This document shows positions 25,383 through 33,886 of a DNA stretch of 64,000 nt, piece by piece. The stretch lies in contig JBMNVR010000001.1 in NCBI GenBank assembly GCA_050946935.1, positions 372,001 through 436,000 on the forward strand. The letters run 5' to 3'. A program made the translations under genes and the position numbers. The stretch's first letter is position 1. Every line of letters begins with the position of its first letter. Under the pieces are notes generated by a model, which worked only from the letters and a program-made list of their open reading frames with translations, was not told where the DNA came from and ran no database searches. Source of the stretch: UQRS01 sp050946935. GTDB lineage: Bacteria > Bacillota > Clostridia > Oscillospirales > Acutalibacteraceae.

Positions 25383-26234
25383 TTATGCCCGGCTTTCGGC
25401 AAAGAGCCGGTCCATCTCGGCATAGGCGCCGTCGATAATATCCGCAATCTGCTCGTTGGAGAACCGCGCTCCGTACCAGATTTCGTGCGCTCGGGCGGCC
25501 TGCCAGACCAGCATGGCCATCCCCTCCCCATGCGGGACGCCGAGGGCCTCGGCCGTCTCCCGCAGGGCGGTTTTACGCGGGTTGTACACCGCGTCGAAAA
25601 CATGTCCGGCCCGTGCGATCTGATCCCTGGAAACCGGCATCGCTTCTGTCTTTGGGTACATGCCGACCGGCGTCGCGTTGATGAGAAGGTCGCAATCCTC
25701 TTCAAACCGACCAATCTGCCGGATGGCGATTTGCGCAGCCGGAAAGGCCTGCCGCAGCTCGGCTGATAATGCCTCCGCCGCCGGAAAATCGCTTTCCAGC
25801 ACACTGAAGGTCAGGGTGCAGCCGGCAGACAGGCATTCATACGCCATGGTACGTGCGACGCCGCCGCAGCCGCAGAGCAGCACCCGACCCGAGACCGGGA
25901 TGCCGGCCGTCTCCAGCGCTTTCAGAAAACCGTAGGCGTCGGTGTTGTAGCCGACACGTTTCCTTCCGTTGTCGACCAGGTTGACCGCCCCGTATCGTGC
26001 GGCCGATTCATCCAGCCGATCGAGAAGCGGGATAATCTTCTGCTTGTGCGGGATGGTGATGTTGTAGCCGCGCAGGGCGTTCAGCCCGGGCATCCGAGCG
26101 GCCAGTTCCTCCGGCGGGATGTCGAGCGGGTCATAGTCCGGCGCGCGGCCGGAGAGCGCAAAAAGCGCCTTGTGAATATAGGGAGACATGGTGTGTCCGA
26201 GCGGATGGCCGATAACGGCAAAAGCTTCCGGCAT
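25383..26234 (-). CDS. aroE: Shikimate dehydrogenase
   Basis: A 283-residue NADPH-dependent shikimate dehydrogenase, the fourth step of chorismate synthesis. The substrate site is visible in GHPLGHTMSPYIHKALF (shikimate-binding serines), YNITIPHKQKI (catalytic Lys64) and GYNTDAYGF (catalytic Asp). The nucleotide-binding loop is VLLCGCGGVARTMAYE, and INATPVGMYP is a family signature. No other aro genes are near. The ATG at 26234 follows AAAGGAG with about 9 bases spacing. Confidence 0.94.
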   Translation of the reverse strand: MPEAFAVIGHPLGHTMSPYIHKALFALSGRAPDYDPLDIPPEELAARMPGLNALRGYNITIPHKQKIIPLLDRLDESAARYGAVNLVDNGRKRVGYNTDAYGFLKALETAGIPVSGRVLLCGCGGVARTMAYECLSAGCTLTFSVLESDFPAAEALSAELRQAFPAAQIAIRQIGRFEEDCDLLINATPVGMYPKTEAMPVSRDQIARAGHVFDAVYNPRKTALRETAEALGVPHGEGMAMLVWQAARAHEIWYGARFSNEQIADIIDGAYAEMDRLFAESRA

Positions 26235-26298
26235 GGGGCAAAACTCCTTTGAATAAAAAATGCGGGGGAGAAATTTTGCAGAAAAACAGGAAAAGATA

Positions 26299-26327
26299 TT
26301 GACAAATCCCCCGTTTGCACCTATATT
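26299..26327 (+). promoter_or_regulatory. Strong promoter of acpP
   Basis: A perfect TTGACA (26299-26304), a 17-base spacer and TATATT (26322-26327). Transcription should begin near 26334, giving a leader of about 120 bases. Confidence 0.8.
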
Positions 26328-26334
26328 AAATCAA

Positions 26335-26433
26335 AGCGCGGTTTGCGCGCTCCCCCGTTGTGTCCGGGGATGGTGCTTTCGCACCCAGTATAACACATCA
26401 CGGCGGCAAAATCCATACTGCCCGCCGCGCATT
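26335..26433 (+). promoter_or_regulatory. Highly structured 5' leader of acpP
   Basis: Four hairpins follow one another: 26335-26351 (6-bp stem), 26353-26369 (5-bp CCCCG/CGGGG), 26372-26385 (GGTGC, TTTC loop, GCACC) and 26401-26427 (CGGCGG/CCGCCG). The last is followed by CGCATTTTTC, a terminator-like tail, shortly before the AAAGGAGGAG ribosome site. It may control or stabilise the message; no known riboswitch class was recognised. Confidence 0.5.
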
Positions 26434-26455
26434 TTTCAAAGGAGGAGCCTTAGAA

Positions 26456-26683
26456 ATGGTATTTGAGAAGGTAAGAGACATCCTGTGTCAGCAACTGGAC
26501 GTGGAGGAAAACGATGTGACGATGGAATCGAGCCTGACCGACGATCTCGGCGCTGACAGCCTTGACCTTGTCGACACGGTCATGTCGCTGGAGGATGAAT
26601 TTGATATTGAGGTGCCGGATTCCGCGATTGAGGAGATCAAGACGGTCGGAGATATTGTGGCGTATATCGAAAAAAATCAGTGA
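26456..26683 (+). CDS. acpP: Acyl carrier protein
   Basis: A 75-residue acyl carrier protein that carries growing fatty acids on a 4'-phosphopantetheine arm. The attachment serine lies in DDLGADSLDLVDTVMSLEDEF (the DSL motif), and the acidic helix II is typical. The ATG at 26456 follows a strong AAAGGAGGAG site. It stands alone here, with its own promoter and terminator and without fab genes beside it. Confidence 0.96.
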   Translation: MVFEKVRDILCQQLDVEENDVTMESSLTDDLGADSLDLVDTVMSLEDEFDIEVPDSAIEEIKTVGDIVAYIEKNQ

Positions 26684-26688
26684 TACAT

Positions 26689-26732
26689 GTGCCGGACCGG
26701 GGGGAGGATTTCCTCACGGTTCGGTGCTTTTT
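26689..26732 (+). terminator. Terminator of acpP
   Basis: An 11-bp stem including G-U pairs (26689-26699 with 26717-26727), extended by an inner GAGGA/TCCTC helix, is followed by TTTTTATTT. It begins just after the acpP stop codon. Confidence 0.85.
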
Positions 26733-26965
26733 ATTTGTCCGTTCCTGTTTTTCTGTATTTTTGCCGCCGTGTCTCCCGCTTGTTATGCGGAGGCATGGCG
26801 AGGGGGCGGCATTGATATCTCGTTTTTTATGCATCTTTGTTTTGCGCTGTAGCTTCCATCGGCTGCAACGCTGTTTTTCATAAACGTACAGAAACGCGCG
26901 CCCGGGCAAATGATTTGCTGCCGCGTCTCGCGCGCTGCGCCAGAATATTTTGAGGGGGTCATTTT

Positions 26966-27718
26966 ATGCTGCATGATTTTCGGGAAGATAAATTTGACAT
27001 TCTGATCCAGGCCGGGCAGTCCAACAGCTACGGCTGTGGCTTCGGCGACGCGTCCCGCCCGTTTGAGGACGACGACCGCGTCTTTTATCTGACCGGCCGG
27101 TTTATGATCGTTCCGGCGGTCGAGCAGATTTACCTGAACGCCATACAGGGCAACTATTCTCTTGCTTTTGCGCGGGCGTACATCGCTGATGGCCGGCTGG
27201 AAGAGGGTCGGCGGCTGCTCATCCTCCGCACGTCGGAGGGGGGCACCGGTTTCAGTGACCACCGCTGGGACGCTGAGGGTGATCTTTTTTTGCGTATGAT
27301 GGAGATGGTGAAAACCGCGCTCTCCCTCAATCCGGAAAACCGTGTGGTCGCCCTGCTCTGGCATCAGGGGGAGACTGATGTCAACAACGGTATGGCGGGG
27401 GAGGTTTACACCGACCACCTGCGCGGCCTTGTGCGCGCGGTGCGGCAGGTTTGCAAAAATCCCGCCCTGCCCTTTGTCGCCGGGGATTTCACCGAGCAGT
27501 GGCGGGGCGAAAGAGGGGCGGTTTGTTTGCCCATACAGGCGGGGCTGAAGCAGGTCTGCGGCGAGGGGGCCGGCGCCTTTGTCGAAACCGACGGGCTGCT
27601 TTCCAACGCGCAGCAAAACAACAACGAGGATACTATCCATTTTTCCCGCGACGCGCTGTACGGGCTGGGAGAGCGGTATTTCTCCGCCTTTTGCCGGATC
27701 GCGGGGGAAAAGGGCTGA
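26966..27718 (+). CDS. SASA-family (sialate O-acetylesterase-like, CE6-type) esterase
   Basis: A 250-residue SGNH-fold esterase of the SASA/DUF303 family, which removes acetyl groups from sugars (sialic acid or xylan-type substrates). The expected blocks are there: ILIQAGQSNSYG (nucleophile Ser19), SEGGTGFS, LLWHQGETDVNNG and a C-terminal DTIHFS with Asp222 and His225. No signal peptide is seen, so it should act inside the cell on imported acetylated sugars. GAGGGGG precedes the ATG by about 8 bases. It is flanked by terminators on both sides and is probably monocistronic. Confidence 0.85.
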   Translation: MLHDFREDKFDILIQAGQSNSYGCGFGDASRPFEDDDRVFYLTGRFMIVPAVEQIYLNAIQGNYSLAFARAYIADGRLEEGRRLLILRTSEGGTGFSDHRWDAEGDLFLRMMEMVKTALSLNPENRVVALLWHQGETDVNNGMAGEVYTDHLRGLVRAVRQVCKNPALPFVAGDFTEQWRGERGAVCLPIQAGLKQVCGEGAGAFVETDGLLSNAQQNNNEDTIHFSRDALYGLGERYFSAFCRIAGEKG

Positions 27719-27733
27719 GCAGGCAGGAATTTT

Positions 27734-27770
27734 AACGCGCGGAACGTCCGGACGCTCCGCGCGTTTTTTT
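27734..27770 (+). terminator. Terminator of the SASA esterase gene
   Basis: A 10-bp stem (AACGCGCGGA with TCCGCGCGTT, 27734-27743 and 27756-27765) leads into seven T. Confidence 0.88.
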
Positions 27771-27864
27771 GCTTTCTATTGCTGATCTGCTGCGTGTTTT
27801 TCTGCGTTCGGTCGATACCGTCGGTTTAAAAATCGGCAAAATACCAGAAATTTTCTTTTTGTTA

Positions 27865-27893
27865 TTGCAAAACTGCCGGTTTTCTAATATAAT
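27865..27893 (+). promoter_or_regulatory. Promoter of proS
   Basis: TTGCAA (27865-27870), a 17-base spacer and a perfect TATAAT (27888-27893). The leader is only about 80 bases and contains no T-box features, so proS is not controlled by a T-box here. Confidence 0.75.
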
Positions 27894-27978
27894 AACCAGG
27901 TATATGGAATGATTCTGGTGTTTTTTCAAAAGATAACAACACCCTTGTAAATTGTGTAAAGGCGGGGAAGGTAAGCGT

Positions 27979-29415
27979 ATGGCAGAGAAAAAAATGGTGG
28001 AAGCCATTACTTCGATGGAAGAGGATTTTGCGCAGTGGTACACCGACATTGTAAAAAAAGCCGAGCTGATTGAATATACCAGCGTCAAGGGTTGCATGGT
28101 CATCCGTCCTTACGGCTACGCGATTTGGGAGAATATCCAGCATATCCTCGACGGTATGTTCAAGGCGACCGGCCATGAAAATGTCTGTATGCCCATGTTT
28201 ATCCCCGAGAGCCTGCTGCAAAAGGAAAAGGATCATGTCGCGGGCTTTGCGCCCGAGGTGGCCTGGGTCACCCATGGCGGGAGCGAGAAATTAGAGGATC
28301 GCCTCTGCGTCCGGCCGACGTCGGAGACGCTGTTTTGTGAGCATTACGCCAATATTATCCACTCCTACCGCGATCTGCCCAAGCTGTATAACCAGTGGGT
28401 CAGCGTCGTCCGGTGGGAAAAGACGACCCGCCCCTTCCTCCGCTCGAGGGAATTTTTATGGCAGGAGGGGCACACCATCCACGCCACCGCGGCCGAAGCG
28501 GTCGAGGAAACCGAGCGGATGCTGAACGTCTATGCCGAGTTTTGTGAAAAATACCTGGCCATGCCGGTTGTTAAAGGAAGAAAGACCGACAGCGACAAGT
28601 TCGCCGGAGCGGAGGCCACCTATGCCATCGAGGCACTGATGCACGATGGCAAGGCACTGCAGGCCGGAACCTCTCATTATTTTGGCGACGGATTTGCAAA
28701 GGCTTTTGACATTCAATTCACCGATAAAGAAAACAAGCTGTGCTATCCGTTCCAGACCTCCTGGGGGGTGACCACCCGGCTGATCGGCGCCATTATCATG
28801 ACCCACGGCGACGACAACGGACTGATCCTGCCGCCGGCCGTCGCTCCGGTGCAGGTGGTCATCGTGCCGGTGGCGCAGCACAAGCCCGGCGTGCTGGAGA
28901 GGGCGGCTGAGCTGAAGGAACGTCTTTCGGCTTTTTGCCGGGTAAGGCTGGATGACAGCGACAACTCGCCCGGCTGGAAATTCAGCGAGTATGAGATGAA
29001 AGGCGTCCCCCTCCGGCTGGAGATCGGGCCGCGCGATATCGAACAGAACCAATGCGTGCTGGTTCGCCGCGACAACCGGGAGAAGACGGCGGTCTCTCTC
29101 GACGCGCTGGAGGAGAAAATCCCCGAGCTGCTGAACGCGGTGCGCGACGGTATGTATGAAAAGGCGCTGGCCAACCGGGAGGCGCGCACCTACGCCTGTG
29201 CTTCGATGGAGGAAATCCGCGCCGCGCTCGCTGAAAAAGGCGACGGATTTATCAAGGCCATGTGGTGCGGCGACGAGGCCTGCGAGGACAAGGTAAAGGC
29301 GGAAACCGGCGTCGGCTCCCGCTGCATGCCCCTTGAGCAGGAGCATATTTCCGACACCTGTGTTTGCTGCGGCAAACCGGCCAAGGCGCTGGTTTACTGG
29401 GGCAAGGCGTATTGA
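27979..29415 (+). CDS. proS: Prolyl-tRNA synthetase (short, archaeal/eukaryote-like type)
   Basis: A 478-residue class II synthetase that charges tRNA-Pro. It lacks the bacterial editing insertion and has the type 3 layout: start EAITSMEEDFAQWYTDIVKKA, catalytic core with RPTSETLF, VVRWEKTTRPFLRSREFLWQEGHT, the anticodon-binding domain (GRKTDSDKFAGA onward marks the core; VIVPVAQHK begins the anticodon domain), and a C-terminal zinc-like domain with WCGDEAC and CVCCGK. The ATG at 27979 follows GGGGAAGG. This ProRS type is common in Clostridia. Confidence 0.96.
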   Translation: MAEKKMVEAITSMEEDFAQWYTDIVKKAELIEYTSVKGCMVIRPYGYAIWENIQHILDGMFKATGHENVCMPMFIPESLLQKEKDHVAGFAPEVAWVTHGGSEKLEDRLCVRPTSETLFCEHYANIIHSYRDLPKLYNQWVSVVRWEKTTRPFLRSREFLWQEGHTIHATAAEAVEETERMLNVYAEFCEKYLAMPVVKGRKTDSDKFAGAEATYAIEALMHDGKALQAGTSHYFGDGFAKAFDIQFTDKENKLCYPFQTSWGVTTRLIGAIIMTHGDDNGLILPPAVAPVQVVIVPVAQHKPGVLERAAELKERLSAFCRVRLDDSDNSPGWKFSEYEMKGVPLRLEIGPRDIEQNQCVLVRRDNREKTAVSLDALEEKIPELLNAVRDGMYEKALANREARTYACASMEEIRAALAEKGDGFIKAMWCGDEACEDKVKAETGVGSRCMPLEQEHISDTCVCCGKPAKALVYWGKAY

Positions 29416-29534
29416 TCCGTCCGACGCAAAGAGTAGCCGGACAGCCCGATCCGCACGGAAAAGTTTTTCTGTACGGAGCGGAAACGACAGGCCGATCAGA
29501 ACCGATCTTTGTACGGCCGGGTTTGGAGGACAGG

Positions 29535-30158
29535 ATGTTCATGATGAAGGAGAAATCGATAAAATGGATCGCCCTGCTGCTGACAGGGGTGCTGATGCTC
29601 AGCCTGTGCGGTATGCAGGCGCTGGCCACCCCCGATGAGGAGGAGAGCACCGCAACCACCTCGGCGCAAACAACTTCGGAGGCGTCGACCAGCAAGCCGT
29701 CCACGACTACGACGACAAGCGAGAAGACATCCACTTCCTCTTACCATCAGACGAGTTCGCAAAATCATACGACTTCCGGCAGCACAACCACCACCTCCCG
29801 CGCGACGACCACCTCTAAAGCGTCGTCGGTCACGACCAGCCGTTCCGCCGGCACATCGGTCGGACAGATCGGCGGCATCAGTGACGGAAGCGTGGCGGCC
29901 TCCTGGGGGACGGGATATACCGAATCGAGCGGAACGACCACCACGACCTCCATCGCGTCGGCCGGAAAGAAGAACATCGCCAATTATTTTGAGGTGATGC
30001 AAAAACTGATTTGGCTCCCGATCCTGCTGATTATCCTGTCGGTTGCGACTCTGATCTTTGTCAATGTGCGCGCGCACAAGCGCGGCACGACGCGGAGACG
30101 CCGCCGCTTGCAGGAGGATACGGACATTCAGAGCAGCAGCCGACGTGGCCGCCGCTGA
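29535..30158 (+). CDS. Thr/Ser-rich single-pass membrane protein
   Basis: A 207-residue protein of unknown function. It has a signal peptide (about 1-32, ending MQALA), a mucin-like stalk very rich in Thr and Ser (about 35-150), one membrane helix near the C-terminus (about 160-182, LIWLPILLIILSVATLIFV) and a strongly basic cytoplasmic tail (TTRRRRRL, RRGRR). It looks like a surface stalk that may be glycosylated. TTTGGAGGACAGG gives the ribosome site. It follows proS by about 120 bases on the same strand and ends before a terminator. Confidence 0.75.
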   Translation: MFMMKEKSIKWIALLLTGVLMLSLCGMQALATPDEEESTATTSAQTTSEASTSKPSTTTTTSEKTSTSSYHQTSSQNHTTSGSTTTTSRATTTSKASSVTTSRSAGTSVGQIGGISDGSVAASWGTGYTESSGTTTTTSIASAGKKNIANYFEVMQKLIWLPILLIILSVATLIFVNVRAHKRGTTRRRRRLQEDTDIQSSSRRGRR

Positions 30159-30185
30159 GGACGGCACGACCGCTCTATATACGAT

Positions 30186-30220
30186 ACGGCAGAAGGGGAT
30201 GCGAACCCTCTGCCGTTTTT
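30186..30220 (+). terminator. Terminator after the Thr/Ser-rich protein
   Basis: ACGGCAGA-GGG pairs with CCC-TCTGCCGT (30186-30216, one bulged A), followed by TTTTTGTTTTG. Confidence 0.82.
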
Positions 30221-30387
30221 GTTTTGTACCCGGCGGTTGAAACCGGGCTGTGTGTTTGAATTCGGGTACAAATACGGGATGCACAGGCACCGTATTTGTG
30301 CAGAATCTCTCTAAATCAATGAAATTTCTAATTTTTTTAGTCAAAACGCAGAAATTTCCCCGTTTTTTTGTAAAACATAAAAAAAAC

Positions 30388-30416
30388 TTGCAAACCGAAG
30401 ATTTCTATGGTATCAT
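30388..30416 (+). promoter_or_regulatory. Promoter of the S10-spc-alpha super-operon
   Basis: TTGCAA (30388-30393), a 17-base spacer and TATCAT (30411-30416) inside an AT-rich stretch with upstream A-tracts. It is the only good promoter seen before rpsJ. Confidence 0.7.
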
Positions 30417-30422
30417 ATTCGA

Positions 30423-30707
30423 GCACGATATGTGCAGATATGCGTTGATGCGGGAGGTGGCCGGCCGCTTGAGCCGGGGAATTTCCGCGGAGTATGTCCG
30501 ATTTATAAACCGGGCGAAAAAAACTTAGCACACGTTGCGTCCGCTTTTTTACAGCGGGGGCAATACTGCCTTTATGGCACAACCCGGATTTGACTGTACA
30601 CAACAGAGCCAAGTCCGGTTTTCTAATGTACGGGTTTGAAACACCCGGCACAGTGTAAGGTTTTTGGCAAAGCCCGCCAACGAGAAATTCAAGGAGGCGA
30701 CCTAACC
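30423..30707 (+). promoter_or_regulatory. Long structured leader of rpsJ with attenuator-like hairpin
   Basis: The leader is about 285 bases. It includes a CCGC/GCGG hairpin near 30540, an 8-bp stem with one G-U pair (30584-30591 with 30611-30618) followed by TTTTCT, and a CGGGT/ACCCG hairpin (30631-30647). The middle one resembles an intrinsic terminator inside the leader, compatible with r-protein autoregulation or attenuation. No match to a known leader family can be claimed by eye. Confidence 0.45.
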
Positions 30708-31019
30708 ATGGCAGTAAAAGAAAAGATCCGGATCAGACTGAAGGGCTTCGATCACGCCCTGGTCGACCAGTCGGCAGAGAAGATTGTGGAGACGGCGAAG
30801 CGCACCGGCGCCCGCGTTTCCGGTCCCGTGCCGCTCCCGACCGAGAAGGAGGTTGTTACCATCCTTCGCGCGGTGCATAAGTATAAGGACAGCCGCGAGC
30901 AGTTTGAAATGCGGACCCACAAACGGCTTATCGACATTCTCAGACCCTCGAACAAAACGGTCGAGGCTCTGACAGGTCTTGAGCTCCCCGCCGGCGTTGA
31001 GATTGAAATCAAGCTTTAA
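30708..31019 (+). CDS. rpsJ: 30S ribosomal protein S10
   Basis: A 103-residue head protein of the 30S subunit that also takes part in transcription antitermination (NusE). KIRIRLKGFDHALVDQ, GPVPLPTEKEVVTILR and KDSREQFEMRTHKRLIDI are diagnostic. First gene of the super-operon; ATG at 30708 with AAGGAGGCG upstream. Confidence 0.98.
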   Translation: MAVKEKIRIRLKGFDHALVDQSAEKIVETAKRTGARVSGPVPLPTEKEVVTILRAVHKYKDSREQFEMRTHKRLIDILRPSNKTVEALTGLELPAGVEIEIKL

Positions 31020-31086
31020 TCTCAAAGTATCACGCTGACGTGGTCAAGTTGGCCAAAAGCCAACCAATAACCAAAGGAGGATAAAC

Positions 31087-31719
31087 ATGCAAAAAGGATT
31101 AGTTGGCAAAAAGCTCGGCATGACCCAGCTTTTTGACCAGAACGGCAACGTTGTTCCGGTCACGGTTCTGGAAGTCGGCCCCTGCGCCGTCGTGCAGAAA
31201 AAGACGGCCGAAAACGACGGCTATGAGGCGATTCAGATCGGCTTCGGCGATCTGAAGGCGTCCAAGGTGAAAAAGCCGATGAAGGGCCACTTCGCCAAGG
31301 GCGATGTCGCCCCCAAGAAGGTGCTGCGTGAGTTCCGGCTGGCCGATACTTCGTCGGTGAACGTCGGGGACGTGCTGAAAGCCGATCTCTTCGCCGAGGG
31401 CGAGAAGGTCGACGTCGCGGGCACCAGCAAGGGTAAGGGATACGCCGGCGTCATCAAGCGCTGGAACTTCTCTCGTCTGAAGATGAGCCACGGTACCGGC
31501 CCGGTCGCCCGTCACGGCGGCTCACTCGGCGCCTGCTCCACCCCCTCCCGCGTTATGAAGGGGAAGAAGATGGCCGGACATCTCGGCGCTGAGCGCGTTA
31601 CGGTGCTCAACCTGGACGTTGTCAAGGTCGACGCGGAAAACAACATCATCGCTGTGAAGGGCGCTGTGCCCGGCCCCAAGGGCGGCATCGTTACGATCGT
31701 CGACAGCGTAAAAGCCTAA
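31087..31719 (+). CDS. rplC: 50S ribosomal protein L3
   Basis: A 210-residue early-assembly 50S protein near the peptidyl transferase centre. LVGKKLGMTQLFD at the start and the central loop (KGKGYAGVIKRW, HGTGPVARHGGSLG) are typical, the latter holding the glutamine/histidine-rich extension region. AAAGGAGG precedes the ATG. Lies between rpsJ and rplD. Confidence 0.98.
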   Translation: MQKGLVGKKLGMTQLFDQNGNVVPVTVLEVGPCAVVQKKTAENDGYEAIQIGFGDLKASKVKKPMKGHFAKGDVAPKKVLREFRLADTSSVNVGDVLKADLFAEGEKVDVAGTSKGKGYAGVIKRWNFSRLKMSHGTGPVARHGGSLGACSTPSRVMKGKKMAGHLGAERVTVLNLDVVKVDAENNIIAVKGAVPGPKGGIVTIVDSVKA

Positions 31720-31737
31720 GGAAGGAGTGTGTAGAAT

Positions 31738-32361
31738 ATGCCGAACGTAGCAGTACTCGATATGACCGGCAAGAATGTGGGAGAGATCACACTTTCCGAC
31801 GCCGTATTCGGAATCGAACCCAATGCAGCTGTAATGCATATGGCGGTTGTGAACTACCTGGCCAACCAGCGCCAGGGCACACAATCCACCCTGACCCGCT
31901 CCGAAGTTTCCGGCGGCGGACGCAAACCGTGGAGGCAGAAGGGCACCGGCCATGCGCGGCAGGGCTCGACCCGTTCCCCGCAGTGGAGACACGGCGGCAT
32001 CGCGCTTGGCCCCAAGCCGAGGGATTATTCCTATTCTCTGAACAAAAAGGTTCGCCGGCTGGCGCTAAAGTCGGCCCTCTCGGACAAGGTGCTGGAGTCG
32101 TCTCTGATCGTGCTGGACGATCTCAAGGTCGAGAACTACAAGACCCGCACGGTGGTCGACTGCCTCAAGGCGATCGGCGCTGAGAAGAAGGTTCTGCTGG
32201 TTCTTGCCGACAACAACAAGTTCGCGGTCAAGAGCGCCGCAAACATTCCGGGCGTCAAAACCGCCCAGGTAAACACCATCAACACCTATGACATCCTGAA
32301 CGCCGACAAGCTGGTCGTCGTCAAGGACGCCGTGGCCAAAATCGAGGAGGTGTACGCATAA
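31738..32361 (+). CDS. rplD: 50S ribosomal protein L4
   Basis: A 207-residue exit-tunnel protein. The tunnel loop reads RSEVSGGGRKPWRQKGTGHARQ and RSPQWRHGGIALGPKPRDY, the region where macrolide-resistance changes occur; it looks wild type. In many bacteria L4 represses its own operon through the S10 leader. The stop overlaps the rplW start (TAATG). Confidence 0.98.
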   Translation: MPNVAVLDMTGKNVGEITLSDAVFGIEPNAAVMHMAVVNYLANQRQGTQSTLTRSEVSGGGRKPWRQKGTGHARQGSTRSPQWRHGGIALGPKPRDYSYSLNKKVRRLALKSALSDKVLESSLIVLDDLKVENYKTRTVVDCLKAIGAEKKVLLVLADNNKFAVKSAANIPGVKTAQVNTINTYDILNADKLVVVKDAVAKIEEVYA

Positions 32362-32654
32362 TGAAAACCGCGCAGGATATCATCCTGGCCCCGGTCATCA
32401 CCGAAAAGAGCATGGCCGGCCTGCAGGAGAAGAAGTACACCTTTAAAGTGGCCAAGGACGCCAACAAGATCGAAATCGCCCAGGCGGTTGAGGAGCTGTT
32501 CAAGGTCAAGGTTAAGAAGGTCAACACCGTTTCGGTCCGCGGCCAGATGCGCCGTCAGGGCCGGTACGAGGGATACACCTCGAGCTGGAAAAAAGCGATT
32601 GTCACCGTGACCGAGGACTCCAAGACGATTGACTTCTTTGAAGGATTGATGTAA
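32361..32654 (+). CDS. rplW: 50S ribosomal protein L23
   Basis: A 97-residue protein at the tunnel exit that docks trigger factor and SRP. DIILAPVITEKSMAG, YTFKVAKDANKIEIAQAVEELF and VKKVNTV are typical. Translationally coupled to rplD by a one-base overlap; an 80-base gap follows before rplB. Confidence 0.97.
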   Translation: MKTAQDIILAPVITEKSMAGLQEKKYTFKVAKDANKIEIAQAVEELFKVKVKKVNTVSVRGQMRRQGRYEGYTSSWKKAIVTVTEDSKTIDFFEGLM

Positions 32655-32734
32655 GGAATCCTTTCCGGATTCCGGCAATGTATGGGGCGGTTCTCGCCGT
32701 CCCGCTAAGCCAAAAATAGGAGAGTGAAGCCAAA

Positions 32735-33568
32735 ATGGCAATGAAGCATTATAAGCCTACGACGCCCAGCCGCCGGAATATGACCGTCATTGATTATTCC
32801 GGGCTGTCCAAGGTTAAGCCCGAGCGCAGCCTGCTGGAGCCGATTAAGAACAATGCCGGCCGCAACAGCTATGGCCGGATTACCGTCCGCCACCGCGGCG
32901 GCGGCAACCGCCGGAAGTACAGAGTGATCGACTTCAAGCGGAACAAGTTTGGGGTTCCCGCCACCGTTAAGACGCTGGAATACGATCCCAACCGTACCGC
33001 CCACATCGCTCTGGTTGAGTATGCCGACGGGGAGAAACGCTATATCATCGCGCCGGTCGGCCTGAAGGTCGGAGATACCGTCGTGAACGGTCCGGATGCC
33101 GATATCAAGGTGGGCAACGCCCTTCCGCTGACCAGCATCCCGACCGGTACCTTTATCCATAATATTGAGATGTACCCCGGCAAGGGCGCGCAGCTTGCGC
33201 GTTCGGCCGGCAACCAGGCCCAGCTGATGGCAAAGGAGAACGGCATGGCGCTTCTCCGTCTGCCGTCCGGCGAGCTGCGCAACGTGCCCGACAGCTGCAT
33301 GGCCACGATCGGCCAGGTCAGCAATCCCGAGCATGAGAATGTCAGCCTCGGCAAAGCGGGCCGCAAACGCCACATGGGCTGGCGTCCGACTGTCCGCGGT
33401 TCGGTTATGAACCCCTGTGATCACCCGCACGGCGGCGGCGAGGGTAAGAGCCCGATCGGCCGTCCCGGCCCGGTTACCCCCTGGGGCAAGCCCACCCTCG
33501 GATACAAGACCCGTAAGAAGCACAAGGCCTCCGATAAATATATCGTGAAGCGCCGCGGCGCCAAATAA
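32735..33568 (+). CDS. rplB: 50S ribosomal protein L2
   Basis: A 277-residue core 50S protein needed for subunit joining and peptidyl transfer. GRNSYGRITVRHRGGGNRRKY, the C-terminal MNPCDHPHGGGEGKSPIGRPG (with the functionally important His) and PTLGYKTRKKHKASDKYIVKRR are diagnostic. Confidence 0.98.
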   Translation: MAMKHYKPTTPSRRNMTVIDYSGLSKVKPERSLLEPIKNNAGRNSYGRITVRHRGGGNRRKYRVIDFKRNKFGVPATVKTLEYDPNRTAHIALVEYADGEKRYIIAPVGLKVGDTVVNGPDADIKVGNALPLTSIPTGTFIHNIEMYPGKGAQLARSAGNQAQLMAKENGMALLRLPSGELRNVPDSCMATIGQVSNPEHENVSLGKAGRKRHMGWRPTVRGSVMNPCDHPHGGGEGKSPIGRPGPVTPWGKPTLGYKTRKKHKASDKYIVKRRGAK

Positions 33569-33593
33569 GTCGGACGAAAGGAGATTTTGAATC

Positions 33594-33866
33594 ATGGGAA
33601 GAAGCATTAAAAAAGGACCTTATGTTCAGCCTGCGCTTCTGAAAAGAGTGCGCGAGATGAACGAGACCGGCGAGAAGCGCGTGCTGCAGACCTGGAGCCG
33701 TTCATCGACCATTTTCCCCGATTTCGTCGGACATACCTTTGCGGTGCATGACGGCCGCAAGCACGTTCCGGTCTATGTGACCGAGGATATGGTCGGTCAC
33801 AAGCTCGGCGAGTTCGCGCCGACCAGAACATTCAAGGGCCACGCCGGCTCTAAAACCACGAAGTAG
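33594..33866 (+). CDS. rpsS: 30S ribosomal protein S19
   Basis: A 90-residue 30S head protein. MGRSIKKGPYVQPALL, TWSRSSTIFPDFVGHT and LGEFAPTRTFKGH are diagnostic. Lies 25 bases after rplB with GAAAGGAG upstream. Confidence 0.98.
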   Translation: MGRSIKKGPYVQPALLKRVREMNETGEKRVLQTWSRSSTIFPDFVGHTFAVHDGRKHVPVYVTEDMVGHKLGEFAPTRTFKGHAGSKTTK

Positions 33867-33886
33867 GCCGAAAGGAGAGGAAAACG

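Larger units (their letters stand above)
30159..30707 (+). other. Intergenic region before the ribosomal super-operon
   Basis: No credible gene. It contains the terminator at 30186-30220, a 10-bp inverted repeat at 30268-30299 (ACAAATACGG with CCGTATTTGT, no U-tract), the rpsJ promoter at 30388-30416 and a structured leader from about 30423 onward. Confidence 0.7.

Noticed and set aside
27771..27978. T-box riboswitch before proS
   Set aside because: Synthetase genes in Firmicutes often have one, but the leader is only about 80 bases, and no specifier hairpin, TGGNACCGCG-like T-box sequence or terminator was found.
30250..30528. 92-codon plus-strand frame before the ribosomal operon
   Set aside because: It spans the operon promoter, has no ribosome site and its sequence shows no protein-like composition.
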